Assembly: GCA_022592445.1 (NCBI GenBank)
Contig: JABYQR010000618.1
Span: forward strand, 1 to 16,257
Reading direction: 5' to 3'
DNA: 16,257 nt
Source of the DNA: Cytidiella melzeri
Taxonomy: Eukaryota; Basidiomycota; Agaricomycetes; Polyporales; Irpicaceae
A model generated the notes under the pieces. It ran no database searches. It saw only the letters and a list, made by a program, of their open reading frames with translations, and was not told where the DNA came from. Shown piece by piece: positions 1 to 9,445 of this stretch. Position 1 is the first letter of the stretch; each line of letters begins with the position of its first letter. The position numbers and the translations under genes were made by a program.

Positions 1-181
1 TTGCCGAAGTGTGGATCCCCTTCGGCTTCGAGTGCCGATGCAGGACGCCTAGGGAAAAAGCTATGGTCGAGGGACCTAGATCATAGCCAATAACTCTCCG
101 TCACTGCACTACTCATCCATGACTCTCCTCCTCTCTCCAAAACCACAACCACTTGCTCTCTGCCCGCAACAACCTACTCAC
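1..181 (+). promoter_or_regulatory. 5' flank of the ETT1-like gene with a CCAAT box
   Basis: This is the upstream region of the first gene. A CCAAT pentamer lies at 87-91 in the gene's orientation, about 90 bases before the ATG at 182 and about 28 before the ATG at 119. No convincing TATA element is visible. A pyrimidine-rich stretch (about 120-170) just before the ATG at 182 would fit a fungal transcription-start region. The CCAAT spacing mildly favours the ATG at 182 as the true start. The region is cut by the window edge, so further elements may lie outside. Confidence 0.3.
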
Positions 182-2810
182 ATGCTGCCCTCGCACGCCA
201 ACAAACGGCCTCGCGGGCTCTGGAAGGGTCAATGCCGAGATAACAACTCTTCGCCTTCCAAATTCAATCTACTTTCCCACGATCGCCACCGCGACCACCT
301 CCTCGACGATTCATCGACATCTCCCAGCTCTAGCTGCCACGGCGGGGACGCCTTTGACGACTACGAAGACGACAACGACGACGCTCAGAGCTCTTCAGAC
401 TCGAGTTACAAACGGCGCAGGCTATCCGACGCACTCAGTGACACCGAGACACTCTGCCATCCAGCTTCGCGCTCCCTTACCCCTGATTTCACAACTACTC
501 ACAGTGCCGCCGCCTACTACCACCATCCCTTTCCCTCTCAGATTCTCACGTCGCCACCGTACTCTCCGCTGAAAAAATCCATCACTATCATGCACGCTGG
601 CGCGTCGTCTGAGAGTATTAATTCCAAGGCAAAGGGCAAGCAGCCGAGTATGACTGATCTGGAGGATTGGCAGAACCTGAAGGCCTTGTTCGTGAGGGCG
701 AGCGAGTCGTACGATTGTAAGTCCCCTCTTGCTCTCACTCTGCTCTCCACCGATGTCTGGAAGAGAGAAGACTCGCGTCGGCGGTGTCTCATCAGCTGCG
801 CGGTCCGCTTGCTCGAACAATTTATCGCAGTGGCTCGCGCAGCCAATGGAATATTCACAAACCACAGCCGATAGGCAGTGAGTCTACTCGCCAAGTCTCT
901 CGACCGTTCTCAATTCATCGCTATGCACTCTCTACAACGTATTGGCTGGTGTACGATTACCGCCCTGCAGTTTTGCCCACTCGCCGAGAAATCACTCTCT
1001 CGGAACACTCGGCTCGATTCGCGCGTTCTGGACCGTTTGGGCATGCTCAAGTGAATAGGCTTTTGGCCAGGCCAGGCGGGGGCCTGGAAAGGTCTCGCCC
1101 AGTTTCAGTGACGTTCACTCTGAAAACATGTCATATTCTCCATCGGTACTCGTTGCAATGTTGTGATCTCATGGCTGATTTTGGATTTCACAGCAGACGA
1201 GACTTGTGAAGCTCTGCCGCTGTTACGCGCGGTCATACGAGAATGCCACAGATTCATGCGAGAGCATCCAGACCCGTCACTCGTATACGCCGACTCGAGG
1301 TCGCGGCCCTCGACAGCACTCGCGCCTTCCACCACAAAAGAGCAACCCCCTCGAGATTGGACGTTGGCGCCCCCAGGATTACCGACAAATCTACCACGGT
1401 CAACAGAACCTCCTACAGCGTTCCACACTATTTTTGGCACCGCGTTGATGTACATGGGCTCCCTCATTGCACAGGACCCGAGTTCAGCGCTGCCGGATGA
1501 GCCTGCGACGCCGCCGACGTATTGGCTCGCAGCCCTAGATGTATTCGAGACGGGTGAGAATTTGCAGAGCGCCCTCGGCAGTAGCGGCGGCGGGTTGGTG
1601 AAGCAGACGCACAAGGAAGACTGGAGGTTGGCGGTGAGTTGGGGACGGGCGTTGGTGTTGCTTTCGGAGGAAAAGATCGATTCGACTCCGAGTGTGAAGA
1701 AAGCGATTGGGGGTGGATTATTGTTTGGGGTGGTGGAGCCGCGCTGGCCGCCGACCTCGCCGTTTCACGCGATAGCGTCTTCGAGACCGCCGGTGACGAG
1801 ACGGATGAGTTTGGCTGGCGCGAGCGCGCATGATGTGATGGTGCTCGCGATGGACCAGTTTTCGAGGGGGATTTTCCATATGCCGCATCCCAGTTATCAG
1901 TATCCGGCGGCGACGGCGGCAGATGATTGGGAGAACGAAGATGCGGTGTTTTCTCATTCGCATTCTCAAATGCCAGGGGTACGAGAGAACGAAGAGAGGT
2001 TTTCACGTCCGAAAGAGTTGTTTACGATTGGTTCGGACGTGCTTGGGGTTGCGGAGCGGATGGAGAAGGCGGCGCAGAGGGAGTATTGGGCTGTGCAGGC
2101 GGATTCGGTTTTTAACCAGATGAAGATGGAGGCGGCGCATATGGGGGAGTGGCGTATGGCGGTGAACATGGCTAGGGGACGGTGTTGGCTTGTGGTGGGG
2201 GAGGCTAGGGCTGAGGAGATGGAGAGGAGGTTGGAGGATGGGGATGAAAGTGTGCTCAGGGGGACCGAGGCGGAGGAGGCGAGGGAGAGTTTGGCGATGG
2301 GTGAGTCTCTTTTCTGAGAACTTGGCTGAGGAGGTTTACTGACGATGTGGGGTTGACAGCGGTGACGTTCTTTGAGAGAGCCAAGGGGTCTGCTACCGCG
2401 AAGCCTAATCCCGAGTTGGACGTTCTCTCACCTCTTGTAAGTCAAGTTGCGCACTTCTGTAGGGAGCACGAGTATACTGACGGCCTCGGCAGCTCGCAGA
2501 GGCGTTGCTCACACTGGCAAACCTCACCGTGGACGAGAACACACGCGAGGAGCTGTACGCCCGCGCTCAAGTTGAGGGTGGGGACACCATCGAGCTCCAA
2601 CTCGATCCTCCGCCGATGAAGTTCCCCGCTGCGATCAGTGCGATCGCGATTGCGGTCAACAAGCAGCAGTCGCTGCCTGCGTTGGAGATTGTCGTGGAGT
2701 CTTCGGCTGGGTCGGTGAGCGTGGAGGCGAGTCCTGCGGTTGTGCTTGCTGCGGGGAGAGCGAAGCGGAGTGAGAACGTGTCGGGGTTTGACCAGGAGAT
2801 GCTCAGTTGA
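182..2810 (+). CDS. ETT1: ETT1/Nro1-family protein (enhancer of translation termination)
   Basis: Proposed exons are 182-716, 1197-2300, 2360-2436 and 2493-2810. All phases join and give about 677 residues. The N terminus carries KRPRGLWKG (residues 8-16), matching the KRPLGLGK signature that opens yeast Ett1. An acidic stretch (about 58-67) and a basic KRRR (77-80) follow. Exon 1 ends in LEDWQNLKALFVRA and exon 2 resumes with LLRAVIRECHRF, the counterpart of the LxxLW...IVHECDRL helices of Ett1. The C-terminal exon reads LAEALLTLANLTVDE, like the family's last helical repeat. Family members are helical TPR-like nuclear proteins: yeast Ett1 promotes translation termination, and fission-yeast Nro1 inhibits the Ofd1 hydroxylase in oxygen sensing. 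The protein is larger than yeast Ett1 because of low-complexity insertions. The upstream ATG at 119 is in frame but would add 21 residues before the conserved motif. Family is inferred from motifs. Confidence 0.8.
717..1196 (+). other. Unusually long first intron of the ETT1-like gene
   Basis: The donor is GTAAGT at 717 and the acceptor is a tandem CAGCAG at 1191-1196. Either AG keeps the frame (one-residue difference), after a CTGAT-like branch site. At 480 nt it is far longer than the other introns of this gene (59 and 56 nt). A candidate internal exon, 796-877, has good splice signals (acceptor ATCAG, donor GTGAGT), but its phase does not fit the acceptors at 1193/1196. The conserved helices on each side join directly without it, so I treat the whole stretch as intron. 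Confidence 0.6.
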
Positions 2811-3516
2811 TTGACCCTCCTACTCTTTTTTGTTTTTTCTTTTTCTTTTCTTTCTTTTCATCTTTCTTTGAGGGTCTCACGGTGCTTTTTTTTGACGTTT
2901 TTTGGGTTTCTTCGCTCTCGCATACATCACTCCATTTCTTTTTTTTGATCTGTGACTGAATTGACGCATACTTATTATTATTAACTATGAGTTCTATACG
3001 ACACGCACAGGAACGATCCTCTTGCTAACATACGAGTTTGATTTGGATTAGATGCAGTTTTGAATTGTGGATCAGTATTGACGCGGACGGTTAGGTCGCC
3101 TCTTATGTTTATATTTATGGACTATGTAGGTGAGGTTTGGTGTATTCCACTGCACGTCAGCCTCTATTATTATTGAAAGATAGGCGCTGAATATATGAGA
3201 TATTGTTCACATATTCTTTACATGCGCTCGAAGAACATGACAATGATATATGCTTATAAAGACCGCATATCATTGTCATATTGGTCGTATATTTTAAGTT
3301 CATGACCAGCGGCCGCCGCCCTATATCGCGGTTCTCGCGCTCACATTCAGCTCGGCATTCTCATGGCAGTTGACAGTACTTCCATATACATATGTGTGCA
3401 GACTGTACGTATACGGATACATGACGTGTGTACGAGAATTACGCTCATAATTGACCTCCTGTCGTTGTCAATGCATGCATAGCGCCATGCGGTTGGCAAA
3501 ATAGTTCGAAGTTCGG
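2811..3516. other. Intergenic region with T-rich 3' flank
   Basis: No gene was seen. The first about 150 bases after the ETT1 stop are strongly T-rich on the plus strand (2820-2862, 2886-2905, 2936-2947), as expected for a fungal 3' UTR and polyadenylation zone, although no perfect AATAAA is present. The rest is AT-rich and non-coding, with one strong hairpin at 3237-3279. The two flanking genes converge here: ETT1 on plus, the TAF2-derived gene on minus. Confidence 0.5.
3237..3279. repeat. AT-rich inverted repeat (hairpin)
   Basis: The left arm, 3237-3253, and the right arm, 3265-3279, are reverse complements over 15 bases; the left arm has a two-base insertion. An 11-base loop separates them. 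It lies between two convergent genes. It could be a small transcript-end structure or the core of a miniature inverted-repeat element, but no target-site duplication was recognised. Confidence 0.6.
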
Positions 3517-3978
3517 TCAATGTCGATGTCGCTGTCGTGCAGGCAGGATTCGCGTGAGTTCAGCTGGAATTCCAAGCTCCGTCGACGTACATGAACGCTG
3601 CACGAGCAGATGGCCATCGCTCTTTGAGTTTATCACGTCCGACGGTTTGGGGTGAGACATTGCCGGTGTCGAAGCGCTGGGTGTGGTAGGTGTGGAAGGA
3701 GCAACAGACAGGGACTGTGTTCGAGCTGCCAGATAGTTTGAGGGTATTGTGAAGTATCAGCCTAGGCGGACGCACTCACCTTGTGGCTTCGACGCACCCG
3801 ACGACGCGGATACCTTGCCATTCTGCAGCTTCGCCTGCTCGACGGTCTGCTTCCATTTCTTTACAAGGTCTTTCGCTTGGTCGGCCACTTGTTCGAGGCA
3901 TGCGAGCGTAGCTTGCCAACTGCTAGACCTGCTTTGCTTTCCTGTGCGGCGTGTGGGTCAAAAATTGCGGTGATGGCA

Positions 3979-4040
<62 letters not shown>

Positions 4041-4857
4041 GCGTACTCTGAGAACGGGCTCGGTGATGTGTGGGTAGTCCACTATGCACACTTGATGAGC
4101 AATATTCGGGACAGCCTATTCGCAATACCTACTGTGACGAGAGCTTGAGCTGCTTCGCAACGTATACGGAAGGAGTAATTTGTGACGAGAACCGTCTTCG
4201 TGAATGTACTGGAGATGACTGCAGTTTGCGACATCTTCTTCAACACTGTGATAGCCTTCGAACACCAATGAATGTGCGGAGTTCTGGGTAAATCGATATA
4301 CGTACCTCATATTGCGCTACGACGTCACGATCCCGTTGAATCTGGAAGACCCACGTATAGTCCTTGTGGTCAAAGCTGATGTTGGCTATCCACTCGAAGT
4401 CCGCGCCGATCCGTATCCACTCGTAGGTCTGGCCCGACATGTTTTGTTCGTTCTCCTCAGTCCAGTCGGCAACTTCCCAATTCTCGCGCTCTTTTTCCTT
4501 CTCCCAAATCTCAAGCCCGAAGCCCATGTCGATCATGTCCATTGCTGCTGCAGCCTCCGCGTCTCCTTCCGCAGCAGCCTGAGCCGCAGCCTGACGCGCT
4601 CGAATAGTAAGCGTCCTGGTAGAGATCAACAGTAGGGCTGCTAGCGTTATTAACGCCAGAGCTCGTTGCGGCGGACACAGTGCGCGTTATCAGTCACCAA
4701 CGATTGAGACGTTACGTACGTATTTGGGTCAGCGATGTGGAACTAGGACGAAGGCACCGCATACACTCACCGGAAGGGCTCTATTAGCGGTCCTGAGGAG
4801 ACAACAGAGTAGGGTGACCGCAGTAGAGCTGGATCTGAACGGCGTGGGCAACTCCAT
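3517..4857 (-). pseudogene. Truncated TAF2 (TFIID subunit 2) derivative
   Basis: Phase-consistent exons are 4857-4771 (tentative), 4590-4306, 4237-4133, 4081-4047, 3928-3780 and 3725-3517, giving about 289 residues. The core matches the stretch of TAF2 just after its inactive M1-aminopeptidase-like module. It contains ARQAAAQAAAEGDAEA, MGFGLEIWEKEKERENW, then TYEWIRIGADFEWIA, QIQRDRDVVAQ and, after an intron, a block ending FRIRCEAAQALV. Full TAF2 is well over 1,000 residues; the peptidase-like region and most of the HEAT-like C-terminal part are missing. The remainder is a coiled-coil-like segment (LEQVADQAKDLVKKWKQ) and a Ser/Thr/Pro tail. Upstream of about 4600 the match stops abruptly. 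The first exon (starts MELPTPFRSS) is unrecognised and its intron would be 180 nt. The 4305-4238 junction needs a weak AAG acceptor. It may be a transcribed chimera or a decaying fragment; intact phases suggest recent origin. Confidence 0.68.
3982..4038. repeat. AG dinucleotide microsatellite, about 28 units
   Basis: An uninterrupted AG/CT run of 57 bases lies inside the 118-nt intron (4046-3929) of the TAF2-derived gene. On the transcribed strand it reads as a CT tract just downstream of the GTACGC donor. Removing it would bring the intron to about 61 nt, the usual size in this window. Confidence 0.95.
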
Positions 4858-5669
4858 CAGCGACGGAGCAACACAGGGTGAGACGTGACAACAAGAGAGT
4901 GAGGAACGAGCTGAGACATCGCGATGCATCAGAGAAAGAACAAAGGACAGGCGCACTTGGGGAAGAGCGGGCCTGGGTTTCTGATGAGTTTCTGTGGTGC
5001 GGTGTGTGGAGTTATGACGCGTTTGTCGAAGTCATGGTTGCAGGGAGAATGCCGACGGGCGCTCCTTGCGGATCTGGATTATAGTTATGCATCCGCACAT
5101 TTCCTTACAGAATATCTCACCAATATTGGGCACCAAGGATATTCGCACAATAGGTAAATAATATTCAAGATATTCAACAACTATTTTTCAATAATAATGG
5201 ACCCTGATGTGCGGTGTTCATAAAGAGAGTCACTTTTTGTTTTTTTGGCTGCGGTGTTTGACAAAGGGCACTAGTTGCAAAGTGAGAGTAATAAGGATGG
5301 ATTCAGCTTTATTGTCTGCATGATCTCATATGGATCGTTATGTACTACCGGAACATTGCCTGCAGTCACCAGTGCAAGGGACTCACGTGCTGTTCAGGTT
5401 AATGCGTGCATGGCATGCAAGAGTGTCTGTCTTGTGCACTCTCGTCCGATCCCAAAGTACGTGTTTGGTTACCAAGACCGTCGTCATTCTAGTACTACTT
5501 CGTGCCCATTTTAGTATGACATGGATACACACTTCCGCAAGCTGGGATATGTTACGACGAGTAGAAACACCGCAATCACGATACAGTTCCACCGAGTCCG
5601 CACCGACCGACCGACCGACTTGACTTGACTTGGGAGAAACATTGTCCGGATTTCAAGATTAGCTACTAG
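4858..5669. other. Intergenic region, no gene recognised
   Basis: Only short, unsupported reading frames are present. Visible compositional features are an AT-rich patch around 5090-5200, a short T-run at 5236-5250, and a small GACC/GACTT microrepeat at 5604-5630. It holds the upstream flank of the TAF2-derived gene and the 3' flank of the left DUF6533 copy. Nothing functional could be supported. Confidence 0.4.
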
Positions 5670-7213
5670 CTAGGATGAATCCCGACGACGTTGGACGTCT
5701 GAGAGTTGGAGGACGTCCCCTGCTGATACGCATCTCGGTCTTGTGTAACGCGCTTTTACTGATTCCATTTGGAGGACTAGACGGGAGAGGATGCTCACGT
5801 CGAGAGCCCAGACGAGTACGCTATCCGAAGCAAAAAAGAAAGCAAAAAAACGAAGTCAGCGGTCGTAGCGAACGCCTGGAGTTGAGGCTGTTTTTGACTG
5901 ACAATGCGGCGTATCCGTTTTCTGGCTGGAGAGGATACGTGTGTTGAGCGGGACGTTTTTGAGGCCACGTTCAAAAGGGAATACGCACGTCAGTCTGCAT
6001 TGCGAGATTTAGAACACAGGTTGCTACGAATCTTCAACCGTCGGTGTCATGCTTGGGTAAGCAATGGAGGCACGTACCTGTGAGAAGCTACGTAGCACGG
6101 TGAGTTTTCATTCACGTGGGTACGGATGGATACTGCTTACCAGAAACGACGCGCATCCGTCCCGTTTGAGGCGGTCGATCACTTCTTTTCCTTGTCTGTA
6201 AGGTCTCTCGAGTGCGCTGCCAATGGTGAGGACGATTGTCACGGCGTTGAAAGCCAACTGGAAACAAAAATGATGATGTGAACACTTCGCTCGCTCCGAC
6301 CTAGTAGTATGGAAAAAAACTGTCGTGGCTCACAAGCGAGGCCCAAATCCCGACGTTGAGGTCCAATTTGCCAATGATGATGCAATTGTCAATCGTTGAC
6401 ACAAAACTGACGTGATCTGAGGAGGAGGGAGAGAGAGAGAGAGAGAAAGAGAGGAGGGTCAGGTTTTTGAACGTATAGCGTGAGATACGTACCGTAAAAG
6501 TATTTCACCAGCATGACGAAGAATGTGAAGACGCTTCCATATGTCACAGCAAACATCACCCAGAGCGCTGTCAACGCGCCCCGTCTATGATCCCACAATG
6601 CAAATACCCGGAGAGCGATGATAGCTAGACTATCAAGGTCAGTGACTTTTGAATCTGTGAACATCCGGTGCCCAACTGCTTACCGTGAGATGAACATACA
6701 CCCAGAACTACAAGAGTACACATGGCCGTCGTCAAAGACCGGCATCTACAGACATGTCATTAGCGAGGCCCATAGTTGAAGATCTGTCGTCTTGCATCTA
6801 GATGAAACCTCAGCCTGGGTATTCGTCTCATCTCAGAAAAACCTTGTCTACGTACTTGTACAGTAGGTCGAATTGAGCCGGCCGAAACTGTCTCGAGTTA
6901 GTAGTCATCCCATAGTGTTCAGCCACGATGGTCACTCACTGGCTGCCATGAAGATCAAACCTAGCATAGTGATGTAGCGAAAACCCAGGAATAGCATCGT
7001 CGAGGGCGTCCACGACTTGCGAGACCAAAAGTACTCGATCTCGTCGCCTACAGTGAGCACATGGTCCCACAGAGCCAAAGTCGTTCCTGCAGCTTAGGGA
7101 GTAGAACTGTCGGTGAGCGATTGTCCTGTTCACAGGTGTTGATTAGACCTACCATTGAGATATCGTCTGATGAAAGCCCAATGCAGTTGCTGTACGGTAA
7201 GGATTGCTTCCAT
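5670..7213 (-). pseudogene. DUF6533 seven-helix membrane protein, left tandem copy (disrupted)
   Basis: Exons parallel the right-hand copy one for one: 7213-7153, 7086-about 6940, 6887-6856, 6745-6684, 6624-6493, 6416-6334, 6257-6141, 6077-5989 and 5820-5670. The protein opens MEAILTVQQLHWAF and continues with the DUF6533 core TLALWDHVLTVGDEIEYFW, an RY-led helix, then ALRVFALWDHRRGALTALW. It ends in SRLVLQMESVKARYTRP. These are fungal integral membrane proteins of unknown function with a GPCR-like helix layout. Two defects are visible. At the exon 2/3 boundary the GT used in the other copy is GC, and the next donor (GTGAGT) shifts the frame. Exon 8 is 89 bases instead of 93 and reads into a TAG. 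The exon 5 to 6 intron carries a short GA run (about 6430-6452). Alternative splicing could rescue one defect but hardly both. Confidence 0.75.
6156..6261 (-). repeat. Source exon of the displaced 106-bp inverted duplicate
   Basis: This stretch covers most of exon 7 of the left DUF6533 copy plus the last four bases of its intron. By base-by-base comparison it is the exact reverse complement of 13714-13819. The same exon in the right tandem copy (8535-8419) differs at roughly fifteen positions, so the distant copy derives from this unit or its immediate ancestor. Confidence 0.95.
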
Positions 7214-7336
7214 ACCCGCAAGAAGTTGAAGAAAGAGAAACGGAGGTTTTTGGCACTGAGAGGGAATCTGTCACGCCGGCAGTGGGTGGAAAGCATGCCC
7301 TTTCGCAGGTACAAATACCTCAGCTCTTCCGACTGG

Positions 7337-7788
7337 CTATTTGTACAAATTGACAGATTGTGGCTCGCGCTCGCTTCTGGCGACCTTCTGCATCTGTTCA
7401 ACACCGGTTTGTGGTGCTTCCACCGTCGCTGATGAACGTAGTTGGAGATAGGGGATATCATGTTCATCGAAAGATAGATATGTATTCACTCACACGGTAA
7501 CAGCCTCGATGCTTCCCACTTCTCGCAGTGAAGATGTCTGCGTAATCGGAATGAGCTTTCGTATTTTGCGGCCATGCTCCCTACGTCTGACCTGTGCGAT
7601 TAGAAGCCAGTCGTATGTAAAGAGTCAAGCACTTACCAAGAGTTATCTAACGTGAGCACTTTGTTGCGAACAGCTGTACGTTATCTATCCGTAATAGCAA
7701 TGGAAACCTACGCTCGATATCGCCAACACCAGATGATGATACTCAAAGGCGTCCGTCCACAGTAACAGCAGTAGCACGAGCGCAACAC
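7337..7788 (-). pseudogene. 3' end of an unrecognised gene upstream of the left DUF6533 copy
   Basis: Three phase-compatible terminal exons are visible: 7673-7637, 7591-7494 and 7428-7337, ending in TAG. They read VRNKVLTLDNSW, then SDVGSMAAKYESSFRLRR and onward, then TVEAPQTGVEQMQKVARSE to the stop. A further upstream exon at 7788-7712 would code a hydrophobic VALVLLLLLW segment, but its phase does not join cleanly. The last exon stops only about 120 bases before the DUF6533 ATG. The conserved VEA-Q---EQM pattern recurs in the right unit, supporting real coding origin. No start or 5' half is present, because the duplication boundary (about 7960) cuts it off, so this is probably a gene remnant. 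I do not recognise the family; a membrane protein is possible. Confidence 0.45.
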
Positions 7789-7977
7789 CTACAAACGAAA
7801 CCCATCAGCTCATATAATCATTTTAAGCCCTTCTGATGATGTAGAGCATTTGCATTTGGGCGCAGTCTCCCGATTGCTCAGATACCAGCCTTCATAGCGA
7901 GCAGACAGAGTATTGATACTAACAAGATGCTAGTACTGCACTGAACATGAGCATGCGCGACCGAGTGAAGCACCCGA

Positions 7978-9445
7978 TCAGTTCGAATCAAAGCGTTGAA
8001 CATCTGACAGCTGAAAAGCGTCTCCTGCGGATACACATCTCGGTCTTGTGTAACGCGCCTTCACCGACTCCATTTGCATAACCAGGCGGGACAATACGCT
8101 TACGTCAATAGCCCATGCGATAATGCTGTAATAACAATGAGTATTTCCTTTGCGACTGGTAAGATCTGCACTGACAATAAAGCGTAGCAATTTTGTGACT
8201 AGGGCTGTTTTTGAGTGTACTGACCCAAAAAATAAGACATAAAGTACTCACGTCACCGACAGTCTGCATCACGAGGTTCAATAGACAAGTCGCTAAAAAC
8301 CAATCGTTTGTGATGATGCTTAGCATGCCAACGGGAACACGTACCTGTGAGAATCTAGACAACATACGTAGCTCGGTGAATTTTATTTCTACCTGTAAAG
8401 GTAGGTCTGGATACTTACCAAAAACGACACACATCCATCCCGCTTGAGGCGGTCGATTACTTCTTTCCCTTGTCGGTAAGGTCTCTCGAGCGCACTGCCA
8501 ATAGTAAGAAAGATTGACACGATGTTGAAAGCCAACTGGTAAGCGAAGTCATCAACACCTCAATCGCTGCGGGCCTTTGAAAGTCGCCGCGACTTACGAG
8601 CGAGACCCAAATCCCAATGTCAAAGTTCAACTTGCCGATGACTACGCAAATGGGGATATTTGATCCGACAGTGACGTGAGCTAAGGAGGGAGCTCTTCAC
8701 GGGGTCAAATGTGAGCATTTAGCACGGGCAACGTACCAAAGAGGTACTGCACAAGCATGACAAAGAACGTAAAGATGCATCCATATGTCACAACGAACAG
8801 TACCCATAGTGCTGTCAACGCGCCCCGTCTATGATCCCATAAGGAAAATACTCGGAGAGCGATGATAGCTAGACCAAGATTAGTCACTCTGCAACATTTG
8901 GGACCGAGATTCGTACCATGAGATGAGCAGACACCGAGAACTACAAAAGTACTCATGACTGTCATCAAAGAACGGCATCTACCCATGATTACATGTCAAT
9001 AGAGCAGTAGATGATAGGAGACACGTCGTCTTACATCTAAAAAATAGCTCAGGCTAGTCTCGTCTTAAAAGCGGTTTTGTGCACGTACTTGTTCAGTAGA
9101 ATGAATGAAGCCAGCCGAAACTGTGACGGCGTGTAAGTGGTCATCAAATACTCGGCCACGATGGTCACTCACACACTGCTGTGAAGATCAAGCCTAGCAC
9201 AGTGAAATAGCGGCAACACAGGAATAACGTTGTTGAGGGCATCCACGACTTGGCGAACCAAAAGTACTGGATCTCATCGCCGATAGTGAGCACATGGTCA
9301 TACAAAGCCAAAGTCGTTCCTGCAGCTTCAGGAGTAGAGCTGTCAGCGAGCGATATCCTCCTCGCATTCAACGGATAGTCGTACCATAGAGGTATCTTAT
9401 TATGAACGCCCAATGCAATTGCTCTCCGTCCAGTGTGGCTTCCAT
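7978..9445 (-). CDS. DUF6533 domain-containing integral membrane protein, right tandem copy
   Basis: Exons are 9445-9385, 9319-9177, 9120-9089, 8978-8917, 8868-8737, 8680-8598, 8535-8419, 8344-8252 and 8125-7978, about 290 residues, normal for this family. The start MEATLDGEQLHWAFIIRY leads into the DUF6533 core TLALYDHVLTIGDEIQYFW, then FLCCRYFTVLGLIF (helix 2). The conserved Cys of KCRSLMT, helix 3 and ALRVFSLWDHRRGALTALW (cytosolic turn into helix 4) follow. Later helices are FNIVSIFLTIG, the RLKRDG motif that precedes helix 6, and DVSVLSRLVMQMESVKARY. All junctions from exon 1 to exon 8 are in phase if the second donor is GTGTGT at 9176. The last junction is not (exon 8 ends in phase 0, exon 9 needs two carried bases), so either a splice site was missed or the copy has begun to decay. 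Molecular function of the family is unknown. Confidence 0.78.

Larger units (their letters stand above)
5670..7960 (-). repeat. Left unit of an approximately 2.3-kb tandem duplication
   Basis: The unit comprises a DUF6533 gene and the 3' end of an unrecognised gene upstream of it. Landmarks recur about 2.23-2.31 kb away in the right unit: CATCTCGGTC at 5731 and 8036, GCATGA at 6511 and 8755, CACGACTTG at 7011 and about 9244. Order and orientation are the same. Boundaries are approximate because similarity fades toward the unit edges; sequence divergence is clear in both exons and introns. Confidence 0.85.

Noticed and set aside
1464..2006. Minus-strand open frame of 180 codons opposite ETT1 exon 2
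   Set aside because: It is a codon-composition shadow of a conserved exon on the plus strand and shows no recognisable motif.
3560..3775. Alternative last exon frame of the TAF2 derivative
   Set aside because: The phase carried from the preceding exon selects another frame ending at 3517; this frame would need a different acceptor.
3861..4091. Minus-strand frame with a long Leu-Ser run
   Set aside because: The run is the translation of the AG/CT microsatellite, which lies in an intron.
5675..5947. Plus-strand frame of 90 codons
   Set aside because: It is antisense to the last exon of the left DUF6533 copy.
6888..6939. Readable protein across intron 2 of the DUF6533 copies (VTIVAE...)
   Set aside because: Both copies are open here, but the segment is bounded by GTGAGT and CAG, contains a TACTAAC branch site in the left copy, and including it makes the loop longer than the family norm and needs an 8-base skip.
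7061..7432. Plus-strand frame of 123 codons
   Set aside because: It lies opposite DUF6533 exon 1-2 and the relic gene's last exon and shares no motif with known proteins.
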